Below, piece after piece: positions 22,778 to 31,399 of a stretch of DNA of 31,966 nucleotides (its first letter is position 1; each line of letters begins with the position of its first letter). The stretch spans positions 1 to 31,966 of the forward strand of contig CAMQDG010000010.1 in NCBI GenBank assembly GCA_946999425.1, given 5' to 3'. Both the position numbers and the translations under genes were made by a program. The notes below the pieces were generated by a model. That model was not told the origin of the DNA and ran no database searches. It was given only the letters and a program-made list of their open reading frames with translations. Source of the stretch: an uncultured Peptoniphilus sp. GTDB lineage: Bacteria > Bacillota > Clostridia > Tissierellales > Peptoniphilaceae.

Positions 22778-25063
22778 ATGAAAAGAATAATGAAACGTTT
22801 TTTTGTTATGCTATTGGCTATAATGACCATGCTAACTTGCGTGGGGGGGGGTACCTACGCTGAGGAAAATGCAGGAGGCGTAGTTAAAAGTATTTTTTCT
22901 ACAGATAAAACTTTAGAAAGTACTACAACTATTGGTAGAAATAAGCCGACAGGAGAAGTACAAAATGTTGGAGAAATTGAAGTTGAAGTAGGACAGACTG
23001 TCAAGGATACAGGTTTTATCAACACCTTTAAGACAGCTGAGGTAGTAGCAGGAGATTTGGAATATGGTACAACAACCTTTTCAACTTCCCTTTCAGGCGT
23101 TGTAGTTGATGGAAGGTATTATGACATACAAAATGATTCCAGCAATGTCGATAAGATGACGGAGTTTGTGACTCAATCGTCTGAATCTGCTGTTTCCGTA
23201 AACTACGACATTAAAAACCAAACCGGCGGAAAAGAAATCAGCTATGAATTTACAGGAAAGAAATCTACTGAAGGTAAAGTTGTCTATGTTTACTACCACT
23301 ATTCTGTAAATGGGAAGGCAGCCAATGGACAAGAGATTACTCGTGGGGGATATCTCGGCTATAAGATTAAGGTAACACCACTTACTGGTGGCTTAAAATA
23401 TGATGCAAATGGCGGTACAATCAGGGGAGAAGCAACATTTGATGATAAAGATGGCCGTAAGGAACCAAAAGATCCTAATGCATTTTGGAAAAAGGCAGAG
23501 ATTGATATTATTAGTGATGTGCCTGTAAGAGAGGGCTATAAGTTTGCCTTTTGGTATGAAGAAGAACTTTATCCTAACGACAAAGAAGTATATACAGACC
23601 AAGCTCTTGACACAGAGGCATATCCAGTTCCAGATGGAAAACACTTTACTATTTATGAGATGTCATTGTTTAACGTAAGCAGAACTAAGACATTAAAGGC
23701 TGCATGGGACAAGAAATACAGTCTAAAATATGAATATGATGTGGATGGCAAAACTAATGTCGTAAGCGAAGAAAAAGGATTGCTTGGTCTTAACCTTGAT
23801 GATTTGTCTATAAAATCTAAAGATATTGAGGTTGTAGCTGGAGTTGCAAAAGAAAAAGGTGAATTTAAGTGTTGGAGAGATGGAACTACTGATTACGCTC
23901 CAGGCGCCAAAATTAAACTTACAGAAAAGAAGTCAAAGGTTATCTTAAAAGCTATTTGGAATATTACAACAGAATATGTGGACAATAAGGGCAAGGCTAT
24001 ACAAGACCCAGTTGTCGCTGAAGAAGTAGGCGAACAAAAGACTTTTGCTGGTTATAGCTTTGTAAAAAAAGAAGACACAGCGAAGGGCGTCAAGTATATT
24101 TATGAAAAAAACAAGATTACAACCCAATATGTAGACGATAAGGGTAATAAAATAAAAGAGCCGGTTGTCGGCGAAGAAAAGGGACCTAAGGAAATTGCTG
24201 GTTATAAATTTTTAAAAGAGGAAGCCACAGCAAATGGCGTTAAGTATATTTATGAAAAGCTACCAGCACCTGAGCCTCAAAATCCAGAACCTCAAAATCC
24301 GGGTAAAACAAGTTTTATTTCAGATTTGAGTCGTTCATTTTTTACTATAATCGATAAGAATAAGGTAGAAGAAAAGAAGGACATAGAAGAAAAGAAGGAT
24401 GATAATAGACCAAGAGTGGAACAATGGGCTTATATTTGCGGATATCCTGATAACACAATTAGACCAAATGGAACCTTGACTAGGGCAGAAGCAGCAACCA
24501 TGGTAACCCGTCTTGCTAAATTAGATCTTTCTAACAAATTAAAGGCAAATTATCCAGATTTAAAAGATGGAGCTTGGTATTTAGCTAATATCAATGCAGC
24601 TTTAAAGGCTGGCATGTTGGATACAGATGCTAAGGGAAATTTAAGACCTGATGCACCGATAACAAGAGGAGAATTCATAAAAATGATTGCGGCTATAGAA
24701 AAGGATGGAAATGGAAAAGCACCTTTCAATGATATAGCTGGTCATAAGTATGAAAAAGAAATTAATAAGGTTTATAGTAGCGGTCGTATTACAGGTTATG
24801 AAGATGGAAGCTTTAAACCAGATGCCTTTTTAACAAGAGCAGAAGCGGCAGTTTTGCTAAATAGAGTTTTTGACCGTTCAGCAGATGCTCAAGCTATTGA
24901 AGGATTTGAAGATAAAATTTATAAGTTTAAAGACTTAGATAAGGGTGCTTGGTACTATTATGAACTAGTAGAAGCAACTAATAGTCATGAGCTTGTTAAA
25001 AGAGATGGAAAAGATTCTATGAATCGTACACTTGAAAAATGGACTAAACTTTTAAATAGGTAA
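22778..25063 (+). CDS. Modular surface protein with MucBP-like repeats and C-terminal SLH domains; candidate phase-variable
   Basis: Secreted protein of 761 residues. Signal peptide 1-28 (cleavage after T-Y-A). Residues 29-200 are beta-rich and unassigned. Residues 204-310 resemble an InlB/Listeria-Bacteroides repeat (LKYDANGGT... EGYKFAFWYEE... KAAW). Two tandem MucBP-like repeats lie at 396-444 and 447-494 (YVDxKGxxIxxPVVxEE... GVKYIYEK). A Pro-rich linker (PEPQNPEPQNP) and a charged EEKKD repeat precede three C-terminal SLH repeats (about 549-579, 592-640, 650-700) and a partial fourth. Such architecture suggests an adhesin. Nine consecutive G at 22843-22851 lie inside the signal-peptide codons. 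It uses AAG and G/C-ending codons more than its neighbours, suggesting transfer. AAAGGAGG precedes the ATG. Confidence 0.88.
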   Translation: MKRIMKRFFVMLLAIMTMLTCVGGGTYAEENAGGVVKSIFSTDKTLESTTTIGRNKPTGEVQNVGEIEVEVGQTVKDTGFINTFKTAEVVAGDLEYGTTTFSTSLSGVVVDGRYYDIQNDSSNVDKMTEFVTQSSESAVSVNYDIKNQTGGKEISYEFTGKKSTEGKVVYVYYHYSVNGKAANGQEITRGGYLGYKIKVTPLTGGLKYDANGGTIRGEATFDDKDGRKEPKDPNAFWKKAEIDIISDVPVREGYKFAFWYEEELYPNDKEVYTDQALDTEAYPVPDGKHFTIYEMSLFNVSRTKTLKAAWDKKYSLKYEYDVDGKTNVVSEEKGLLGLNLDDLSIKSKDIEVVAGVAKEKGEFKCWRDGTTDYAPGAKIKLTEKKSKVILKAIWNITTEYVDNKGKAIQDPVVAEEVGEQKTFAGYSFVKKEDTAKGVKYIYEKNKITTQYVDDKGNKIKEPVVGEEKGPKEIAGYKFLKEEATANGVKYIYEKLPAPEPQNPEPQNPGKTSFISDLSRSFFTIIDKNKVEEKKDIEEKKDDNRPRVEQWAYICGYPDNTIRPNGTLTRAEAATMVTRLAKLDLSNKLKANYPDLKDGAWYLANINAALKAGMLDTDAKGNLRPDAPITRGEFIKMIAAIEKDGNGKAPFNDIAGHKYEKEINKVYSSGRITGYEDGSFKPDAFLTRAEAAVLLNRVFDRSADAQAIEGFEDKIYKFKDLDKGAWYYYELVEATNSHELVKRDGKDSMNRTLEKWTKLLNR
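22843..22851 (+). repeat. G9 homopolymer tract in the signal-peptide codons
   Basis: Nine G in a row encode part of Val23-Gly-Gly-Gly near the end of the signal peptide. Gaining one G gives TGA after four more sense codons past the tract; losing one gives TAG within about a dozen codons. Either shift would abolish the protein, so slipped-strand length change could switch expression. Confidence 0.8.
23963..24259 (+). repeat. Tandem 51-codon repeat (two MucBP-like units)
   Basis: Unit 1 is 23963-24109 and unit 2 is 24116-24259, period 153 bases. Shared residues include ITT-YVD-KG, PVV-EE, AGY-F and GVKYIYEK. Confidence 0.85.
24366..24401 (+). repeat. Two copies of an 18-base repeat in the Lys/Glu linker
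   Basis: TAGAAGAAAAGAAGGA occurs twice with an 18-base period (24366 and 24384), coding VEEKKD-IEEKKD. Because the period is a multiple of three, copy-number change would keep the frame and only alter linker length. Confidence 0.75.
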
Positions 25064-25072
25064 AAATTTTTT

Positions 25073-25113
25073 AAATATCCATTAGGAAATAGACTTCCTA
25101 ATGGATATTTTTT
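25073..25113 (+). terminator. Terminator after the central SLH gene
   Basis: A perfect 16-bp stem (25073-25088 with 25095-25110), core ATATCCATTAGGAA, six-base loop, T run to 25113. Separates the central SLH gene from the next operon. Confidence 0.92.
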
Positions 25114-25154
25114 ATATTCATCTAAAGTCTCTTTATTTTTAATAATATAGAATG

Positions 25155-25163
25155 TGTTATAAT
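25155..25163 (+). promoter_or_regulatory. Extended -10 promoter of the SLH-tcdA-pcrA-ligA-gatCA operon
   Basis: TG-T-TATAAT with the hexamer at 25158-25163, 18 bases before the ATG at 25182. The sequence TGTTATAATTAAAAAA is shared with the dnaX promoter. Confidence 0.65.
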
Positions 25164-25181
25164 TAAAAAATGGAGGTTTTT

Positions 25182-26291
25182 ATGAAAAATAAAATTTTAT
25201 ATAAATTAAGTATTTTAGGTTTATCTTTATCTTTACTGCCAACTTCGGTTTTTGCTGCAGATTTTAAAGACCTTAAAAAGGATGGACCTTTTTCTTGGGC
25301 TTATTCTCAAGTTATGAATTTGTCTGAAAAAAAATTACTTACAGGTCTTCCTGATGGTAGTTTCCAACCTCAAAGACCGGTTTCTTTTTTAGAAACTTTA
25401 AAAATGATTGAGAGTATTACTAAAGTAAGTCCTAAAGAGGCTGAGCAAATAAAAAATTTAAAAGTTGATTTAAGCAAATATTCTATACCGACTTGGGCAG
25501 AGAGTGCAGTTAAATTTAATTTAGTAAGGGGAACAATAAGTGAAAAAACTCTTGAAGCAGGAAAAAAGGGCGGATTTATAGAAAATAAAAAGTATCCGGA
25601 CAGAAATTCCATTGTAGTTTATCTTGGAAGAGCTCTTAAAGTTAATAAATATGGGGACACATCTATTTTAAAACATAAGGATTTATTGGACACTCCCTAT
25701 ATTTCTCAGGGTTATCTTGCAAGTCTTGTAGAACTTGGCATTTTTTCTGATTCAGGTAGTGATGGAAAATTTTTAGGAAAAAGATATATAAGAAGGGCCG
25801 AAATGGCAGTTGTTATGGACAAGATTTTAAAAATAAATCCTGAAAAGTTAAACAAGACTTCAGATTCTGATAAGGAAAATAAAAAAACTGAGATTTCTAC
25901 TGAAATTAAGGGAAAATTAGTTGATATAAGAGATGATATTTTAACCATTGAACATGATGGAACCATGGAAAATTATAAGTCTTCTGTAAAAGTTGATATA
26001 AGTAAAATTGGAAGCATATTTAAATTTACTATTGAAAATGGAGTTGTTAAAAATTATTTTGAAGATATAAGCTCTCAAAATAGGGTTTTTCCTGCAAATA
26101 TTAAAATAAAAAGTATTGATAAGGAAGATTTTAGATACAAGAGTCTTGTGGAAATTTTAAATATATCTTTAGATTATAAGGGACCAAGGGAATTTGTATA
26201 TTATTTTGACAGACCTCTTGAAAAGGATAGGGAGTATTTTTCAAATATTGAAATTGTTAATGGAAATGTAACAAAGGTAGACATAAATTGA
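25182..26291 (+). CDS. SLH-domain surface protein (short paralogue)
   Basis: Secreted protein of 369 residues, paralogous to the product of 20657. Signal peptide 1-25 (cut after V-F-A), then three SLH repeats: about 27-80 (DGPFSWAYSQ, GLPDGSFQPQ), 95-155 and 165-215 (IRRAEMAVVM). The remaining 150 residues have one or two beta-rich units (GKLVDIRDDILTIEHDG). Start chosen at 25182, with GGAGG 5 bases upstream; the ATG at 25170 overlaps that site and would put extra residues before the signal. It overlaps tcdA by 4 bases, making a surface protein the first gene of a housekeeping operon. Confidence 0.87.
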   Translation: MKNKILYKLSILGLSLSLLPTSVFAADFKDLKKDGPFSWAYSQVMNLSEKKLLTGLPDGSFQPQRPVSFLETLKMIESITKVSPKEAEQIKNLKVDLSKYSIPTWAESAVKFNLVRGTISEKTLEAGKKGGFIENKKYPDRNSIVVYLGRALKVNKYGDTSILKHKDLLDTPYISQGYLASLVELGIFSDSGSDGKFLGKRYIRRAEMAVVMDKILKINPEKLNKTSDSDKENKKTEISTEIKGKLVDIRDDILTIEHDGTMENYKSSVKVDISKIGSIFKFTIENGVVKNYFEDISSQNRVFPANIKIKSIDKEDFRYKSLVEILNISLDYKGPREFVYYFDRPLEKDREYFSNIEIVNGNVTKVDIN

Positions 26292-26971
26292 CAAATTGGA
26301 AAGAGAGAACTGAAAAAGTAATCGGAAAAGATGGAAGCGAAAGGCTTAAAAATTCATCTGTTATTGTATTTGGCTTAGGTGGAGTAGGTTCCTATGTGGC
26401 AGAGTCTTTGGCAAGGGTAGGCATAGGAAGAATAGGTATAGTTGATAGAGATTTTGTTGATATAACCAATAAAAATAGGCAGCTTATAGCTTTGGATTCA
26501 ACCTTAGGCTTAGATAAGGTCAGTGTATTGAAAAAAAGGCTTTTAGATATAAATTCTGAAATTATAGTTGAAGCTTATAAAATAAATTATAGTGAAGCCA
26601 GTCAAAGTTTAATTGATCTTAAAAATTATGATTTTATTGCAGATGCTATTGATGATGTTAAGGCTAAGCTACTTTTAATTAAAAATGCTGAAGAAAATAA
26701 GATTCCTATTATTTCGTCAATGGGAACGGGTAATAAGTTGGATCCATCAAAACTTGTGATTACAAAGATTTCAAAAACTCATACTGATCCTCTTGCAAGG
26801 CGGATGAGAAAATTGCTAAAAGATATTAATTTAGATCCTATTGTTATTTATAGTACGGAAAAGCCTAATAATTTATCGGAAGATAAGAGGACTCCGGGTT
26901 CAACCCCCTTTGTTCCTTCTGTTGCAGGTTTAATGATGGGATCATATATTGTAAGGGAGTTATTAAAGTGA
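26288..26971 (+). CDS. tcdA: tRNA threonylcarbamoyladenosine dehydratase (TcdA/CsdL-like)
   Basis: An E1-like ATP-using enzyme (ThiF/MoeB superfamily) that cyclises t6A37 to ct6A37 in ANN-decoding tRNAs. It has the Rossmann motif GLGGVGS (29-35), the acidic VDRD (52-55), and NKNRQLIA (61-68), which sets the ATP-binding Arg, and ends with STPFVPSVAGLMMG. It lacks the CxxC zinc pairs and Ub-like partner features of MoeB and ThiF, which favours TcdA. The 227 residues are shorter than the 268 of E. coli TcdA. The TTG start overlaps the previous stop (TTGA); no nearby ATG preserves the Rossmann N-terminus. Confidence 0.88.
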   Translation: MTNWKERTEKVIGKDGSERLKNSSVIVFGLGGVGSYVAESLARVGIGRIGIVDRDFVDITNKNRQLIALDSTLGLDKVSVLKKRLLDINSEIIVEAYKINYSEASQSLIDLKNYDFIADAIDDVKAKLLLIKNAEENKIPIISSMGTGNKLDPSKLVITKISKTHTDPLARRMRKLLKDINLDPIVIYSTEKPNNLSEDKRTPGSTPFVPSVAGLMMGSYIVRELLK

Positions 26972-29157
26972 GCTATTTAGAAGAACTTAATGAAAGGCAA
27001 AGAGAAGCTGTTTATCAAACTGAGGGGCCCCTTTTAATTCTTGCAGGGGCAGGATCTGGAAAGACAAAAGTTGTAACCAGTAAAATTGCATATTTAATAG
27101 AGCATTTAAATGTTTTTCCTTCTAAAATTTTAGCTTTTACTTTTACTAATAAAGCTGCTGGAGAAATGAGAGATAGGGTTGAGAAACTTCTTATGACTGA
27201 TGCTTCAAAAATGTGGATTGGAACTTTTCACTCAATTTGCGTAAGAATTTTAAGGATGAATATTGATAGACTTGGCTTTAGTAAAAATTTCACTATTTAT
27301 GATACTCATGATCAGATAACTTTAGTTAAGGATATTATAAAGAGAAAAAATTTAAATGGTGAAATGTTTAAGCCTAAGGCTATAATTTCAAAAATTTCAT
27401 CTTTAAAAAATGAGGGGATAGGTCCTCAAGAATTTCTTAAAGAAAATGGAGCTAATTTTTACGATAAAGTCTTAAGTGAGATTTATGAAGATTATAATTC
27501 TTCTTTAAAAATTAATAATGCTTTGGATTTTGATGATTTGATTATAAAAACTGTTGAACTTTTGCGGGATTCTATTGAAGTTAGAAACTATTATAGGGAA
27601 AAGTTTGATTATATTTTTGTTGATGAGTATCAGGATACTAACAAAATGCAGTATCTTTTAATAAAGTATCTATCAAGAGAAAATCCAAATTTAACTTTAG
27701 TGGGAGATAATGACCAATCCATTTATAAGTGGAGAGGGGCGGATATTTCAAATATTTTAAATTTTGAGAAAGATTATAAGGATGCAAAAGTTATTTTGCT
27801 TGAGCAAAATTATAGGTCGACAGGAAATATTTTAAGGGCTGCAAACTCAGTAATAAAAAATAATTCAGATAGGTATAAAAAGAATTTGTGGACTTCTCAG
27901 GAGGATGGCAAAGATGTGGAATATGAAAGATATGAACATTCTATTGAGGAGGACAGGGGTGTTGTAAATAAAATTGAGCAATTAAATTATAAGGGCAGAT
28001 CTTTTGATGAGTTTGCAATTTTATATAGGACTAACGCTCAATCAAGAGGCTTTGAAGATATGCTTATGAGAGAGGGCATCCCATATAAAATTATAGGCGG
28101 TTTAAGGTTTTATGATAGAAAAGAGGTTAAGGATATTCTTGCCTATTTAAGGCTTCTCGTAAATGAAAATGATGATGTTTCTTTAAAAAGGATAATAAAT
28201 ACTCCTAAAAGGGGCATAGGTTTAACAAGTATTGAGAAACTTGAAGAAGCTGCCCTTCGTGAAAATATAAGTATTTTGAAGGTTATTGAAGATGCTGATA
28301 AATATGACTTTGGAAAAAATAAGAAGATAAATGATTTTAAGGAAATAATAGAAAATTTAAAGGACAAGGCACTAAATTTAGATCTACCTTCTCTTATTGA
28401 AGGAGTTATTATTGATTCAGGTTATTTAAGTGATTTGCAGAAAGATAAAAGCTTAGAAAGCAGAACGAGGATTGAAAATTTAGAGGAGTTTGTTTCCGCT
28501 GCAAAAGATTTTGAAAAAGAAGTTGAGGGAGCAAGCCTGGAAGAATTTCTTGCTATGGTTTCTCTTTTGTCTGATGTTGATAAAACTGATGAGAAAAGCG
28601 GAGTAAAACTTATGACAGTTCATGCTGCTAAGGGGCTGGAATTTCCTGTTGTTTTTTTAGTGGGCATGGAAGAAAATATCTTTCCTTCTTTTATGAGTAT
28701 GGAAGAAGACGAAGACGTGGAAGAGGAAAGAAGACTTTGTTATGTTGCCATAACAAGAGCTGAGGAAGAATTATATATATCTTCGGCAAAGGCGAGAAAC
28801 AGGTTTGGAAACACTCAATTTAATAGGGAATCCAGATTTATTGATGAAATGGGAGATATTAAAAAGATTTCCTGTGAAGAAAAAAATAACGTTGAAGTTA
28901 TTGATTTTACAAAAACAAATAAAGATAAGGGTGAAGATTTATTAAGGGCTCCTATATGGAAAAGTCAAAAACCGGAAATGAGTAAGGAAAATAAAAATAT
29001 AAATATAGGGGATAAGGTGAGACATAAAACTTTCGGTCAGGGAATGATTGTTGCTAAAACGAAAAAAGGAAATGATTATGAAGTTGTTATTTCTTTTGAC
29101 AAGGGAGGAATAAAAAGACTTATGCTTTCCTTCGCACCTTTGGAGTTGATAAAATGA
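26968..29157 (+). CDS. pcrA: ATP-dependent DNA helicase PcrA/UvrD
   Basis: Superfamily 1A 3'-5' helicase acting in nucleotide excision repair, removal of RecA filaments and handling of replication-transcription conflicts. Walker A GAGSGKT is at 27-33, motif II VDEYQDTN near 216-223, motif III VGDNDQSIYKWRGAD, motif IV QNYRST, and motif VI VAITRAEEEL. The C-terminal Tudor-like domain (about 682-729, GDKVRHKTFGQGMIV... PLEL) binds RNA polymerase in characterised PcrA. The 729-residue length is normal. The GTG start overlaps the tcdA stop (GTGA). It overlaps ligA by 4 bases; pcrA-ligA is a common Firmicute pair. Confidence 0.96.
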   Translation: MSYLEELNERQREAVYQTEGPLLILAGAGSGKTKVVTSKIAYLIEHLNVFPSKILAFTFTNKAAGEMRDRVEKLLMTDASKMWIGTFHSICVRILRMNIDRLGFSKNFTIYDTHDQITLVKDIIKRKNLNGEMFKPKAIISKISSLKNEGIGPQEFLKENGANFYDKVLSEIYEDYNSSLKINNALDFDDLIIKTVELLRDSIEVRNYYREKFDYIFVDEYQDTNKMQYLLIKYLSRENPNLTLVGDNDQSIYKWRGADISNILNFEKDYKDAKVILLEQNYRSTGNILRAANSVIKNNSDRYKKNLWTSQEDGKDVEYERYEHSIEEDRGVVNKIEQLNYKGRSFDEFAILYRTNAQSRGFEDMLMREGIPYKIIGGLRFYDRKEVKDILAYLRLLVNENDDVSLKRIINTPKRGIGLTSIEKLEEAALRENISILKVIEDADKYDFGKNKKINDFKEIIENLKDKALNLDLPSLIEGVIIDSGYLSDLQKDKSLESRTRIENLEEFVSAAKDFEKEVEGASLEEFLAMVSLLSDVDKTDEKSGVKLMTVHAAKGLEFPVVFLVGMEENIFPSFMSMEEDEDVEEERRLCYVAITRAEEELYISSAKARNRFGNTQFNRESRFIDEMGDIKKISCEEKNNVEVIDFTKTNKDKGEDLLRAPIWKSQKPEMSKENKNINIGDKVRHKTFGQGMIVAKTKKGNDYEVVISFDKGGIKRLMLSFAPLELIK

Positions 29158-31112
29158 AAGATAGATTAAGAGAACTTGTAGATAGACTTAATGAATTGGG
29201 ATACCACTACTATACTCTTGATGAACCTTTAGTAAGTGATAAGGAATATGACATTTTATATGATGAACTTGTAAAACTTGAAAAAGAAAGTGGCATTGTT
29301 TTAGAAGATTCGCCTACAAAAAGAGTTGGAGGACAGGTTTTAAAGGGCTTTGTAAAACACACTCATATAAGCCCCCTTTATTCCATGGATAAGGCTCAAA
29401 GTTTTGAGGCTTTAAAAAATTGGGAAATTAGAAATAAAAGACTTTTGGAAAGCCTTAATATTGATGAAAAACTTGATTATGTTATAGAGCTTAAATTTGA
29501 CGGACTCACAATTAATTTAACTTATGATGGGGGATTTTTAGTAAATGCTGCTACAAGGGGAAATGGACTTGTAGGAGAGGAAATTTTACCTCAGATAAAA
29601 ACCATAAAATCTATTCCTTTTAAAATTGATTATAAGGGGAAAATGGAAGTTCAAGGGGAAGGATTAATGCCCTATGATGCCTTTTATAGATACAATAAAG
29701 AAAATGAAGAGCCTCTTAAAAATGTAAGGAATGCTGCTGCAGGAGCCTTGAGAAACTTAGATTCAAAGGTTACTGAAAGTAGGCATCTAACTGCTTATTT
29801 TTACAATGTAGGTTATATTGAAGGAAAAACTTTTGAGTCTGACATAGAAATGAAAAAATTTTTAAAGGACAATAGATTTAAGGTAAATTCAATTTATTAT
29901 CATGTTTTCTCCATTGATGAGGCTATAGAAAAAATAAATCACATAGGAAAAATAAGAGATGATTTAGATGTTCAAATTGATGGGGTAACAATAAAAATAA
30001 ATGATATGAAAATCAGAAATGCCTTGGGCTACACTAATAAATTTCCAAGATGGTCCATAGCCTACAAGTTTGAAGCAGAAGAAATAACCACAAAGCTTTT
30101 AGATGTAGTTTGGAATGTGGGAAGGAGTGCAAAGGTTACTCCCTCTGCTATTCTGGAACCGGTGGATATAGGAGGAGCTACTATTACAAGAGCGACTCTA
30201 AACAATTATGATGACATATTAAGAAAAAAAGTTGAGTTAGGTTCAAGGGTTTTAATAAGAAGAAGCAATGATGTTATTCCTGAAATTTTAGGAGTAGTGC
30301 CCAGTGATGAAAAAACTATTCCTATTGAAAAACCGACACATTGTCCATCTTGTGGAGCGGAGTTGTATCAGGACGGGGTTCATATATTTTGTCCCAATAC
30401 CTTATCCTGCATTCCTCAACTTGTTTCAAGAATCGTTCATTTTGCTTCAAGAGATGGAATGGATATAGAAGGTTTAAGTGACAAAACAGCCCTTAAACTT
30501 TTATCGGATTTAAATATAAAAGAAGTTCCCATGTTATATAAACTTGAACTTAAAGATTTAATGAAACTTGAAGGTTTTGGGAAAAAGAAAAGCCAAAATC
30601 TTTTAGATGAAATAGAAAAAAGTAAAGATGTGGAACTTGAAAACTTTATATATGCCTTGGGAATTCACAATGTAGGCATAAAAACTGCAAGAGATCTTGC
30701 AAAAAACTTTGAATCTTTTGAAAATTTATCCAAGGCTAAAGAGGAAGACCTAATAGACATAGGAGATATAGGGCCTATAACAGCTCATGAGATTGTAGAA
30801 TTTTTTAAAGATAAAAAAATTAAAGAGGCTCTTGATGAATTAATTGAGTATGGAGTAAAAAGCCACTACACAAAAATACAAACAGAAAATAATTATTTTA
30901 AAGATAAAATAATAGTTCTTACAGGAGCTTTATCAAGGCCAAGAAAAGAAATTGAAAATGAGCTTATAGGTTTAGGGGCAAAAGTGACAGGATCAGTAAG
31001 CAAAAAAACTGATTTGGTTATCATAGGAGAAAGTCCTGGTTCTAAGGCAGATAAGGCACAAAGTCTTGGTATAGAAATAATAGATGAAGATGAGTATAAT
31101 AAGCGGAGGTAA
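29154..31112 (+). CDS. ligA: NAD-dependent DNA ligase LigA
   Basis: Seals nicks during replication and repair, with an enzyme-AMP intermediate made from NAD. Domains: Ia (GYHYYTLDEPLVSDKEYD, 16-33), nucleotidyl transferase with KFDG (Lys114 is the adenylated residue), OB fold with RRSNDVIPEILG, a Cys4 zinc finger (CPSC... C... C, about 398-420), helix-hairpin-helix repeats (about 430-570), and a C-terminal BRCT domain (about 580-650, LTGALSRPRKEIENELI). Length 652 residues, normal. The ATG overlaps the pcrA TGA. Ends 2 bases before gatC. Confidence 0.97.
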   Translation: MKDRLRELVDRLNELGYHYYTLDEPLVSDKEYDILYDELVKLEKESGIVLEDSPTKRVGGQVLKGFVKHTHISPLYSMDKAQSFEALKNWEIRNKRLLESLNIDEKLDYVIELKFDGLTINLTYDGGFLVNAATRGNGLVGEEILPQIKTIKSIPFKIDYKGKMEVQGEGLMPYDAFYRYNKENEEPLKNVRNAAAGALRNLDSKVTESRHLTAYFYNVGYIEGKTFESDIEMKKFLKDNRFKVNSIYYHVFSIDEAIEKINHIGKIRDDLDVQIDGVTIKINDMKIRNALGYTNKFPRWSIAYKFEAEEITTKLLDVVWNVGRSAKVTPSAILEPVDIGGATITRATLNNYDDILRKKVELGSRVLIRRSNDVIPEILGVVPSDEKTIPIEKPTHCPSCGAELYQDGVHIFCPNTLSCIPQLVSRIVHFASRDGMDIEGLSDKTALKLLSDLNIKEVPMLYKLELKDLMKLEGFGKKKSQNLLDEIEKSKDVELENFIYALGIHNVGIKTARDLAKNFESFENLSKAKEEDLIDIGDIGPITAHEIVEFFKDKKIKEALDELIEYGVKSHYTKIQTENNYFKDKIIVLTGALSRPRKEIENELIGLGAKVTGSVSKKTDLVIIGESPGSKADKAQSLGIEIIDEDEYNKRR

Positions 31113-31114
31113 CA

Positions 31115-31396
31115 ATGAAGCTTGAGGAAATTAAGCACATAGCAGATATTGCTCAGATTGAATTTTCAGAAGAGGAGCTTAAAAACTTTGAAGAAGATTT
31201 TTCTGAAACTATGAATTTAATTGATAGTATTGCTAAGATTGACACTGAAAATATAGAAGGAGTTTTTCAGGTCAACGGAACAATTAATAATTTAAGAGAA
31301 GATAAGGTAAAAGAATCTTTAGATGTGAAGGATGCTACTGAAAACACTGCAGAAGAAAAATACGGATTCTTTAAGATTATAAAGTTTGTGGAGTAA
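31115..31396 (+). CDS. gatC: Asp-tRNA(Asn)/Glu-tRNA(Gln) amidotransferase subunit C
   Basis: Small stabilising subunit of GatCAB, which converts Glu-tRNA(Gln) and Asp-tRNA(Asn) to their amidated forms. A 93-residue protein with the family start EEIKHIADIAQIEFSEEELKNFEEDF and the IDTENIEGVF motif (about 42-51). GCGGAGG precedes the ATG. Its presence means the organism probably makes Gln-tRNA (and perhaps Asn-tRNA) by the indirect route. gatA follows after 3 bases. Confidence 0.95.
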   Translation: MKLEEIKHIADIAQIEFSEEELKNFEEDFSETMNLIDSIAKIDTENIEGVFQVNGTINNLREDKVKESLDVKDATENTAEEKYGFFKIIKFVE

Positions 31397-31399
31397 AAT

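Noticed and set aside
25170..25181. Upstream ATG for the last SLH gene
   Set aside because: Overlaps the GGAGG site and would precede a normal signal peptide that begins at 25182.
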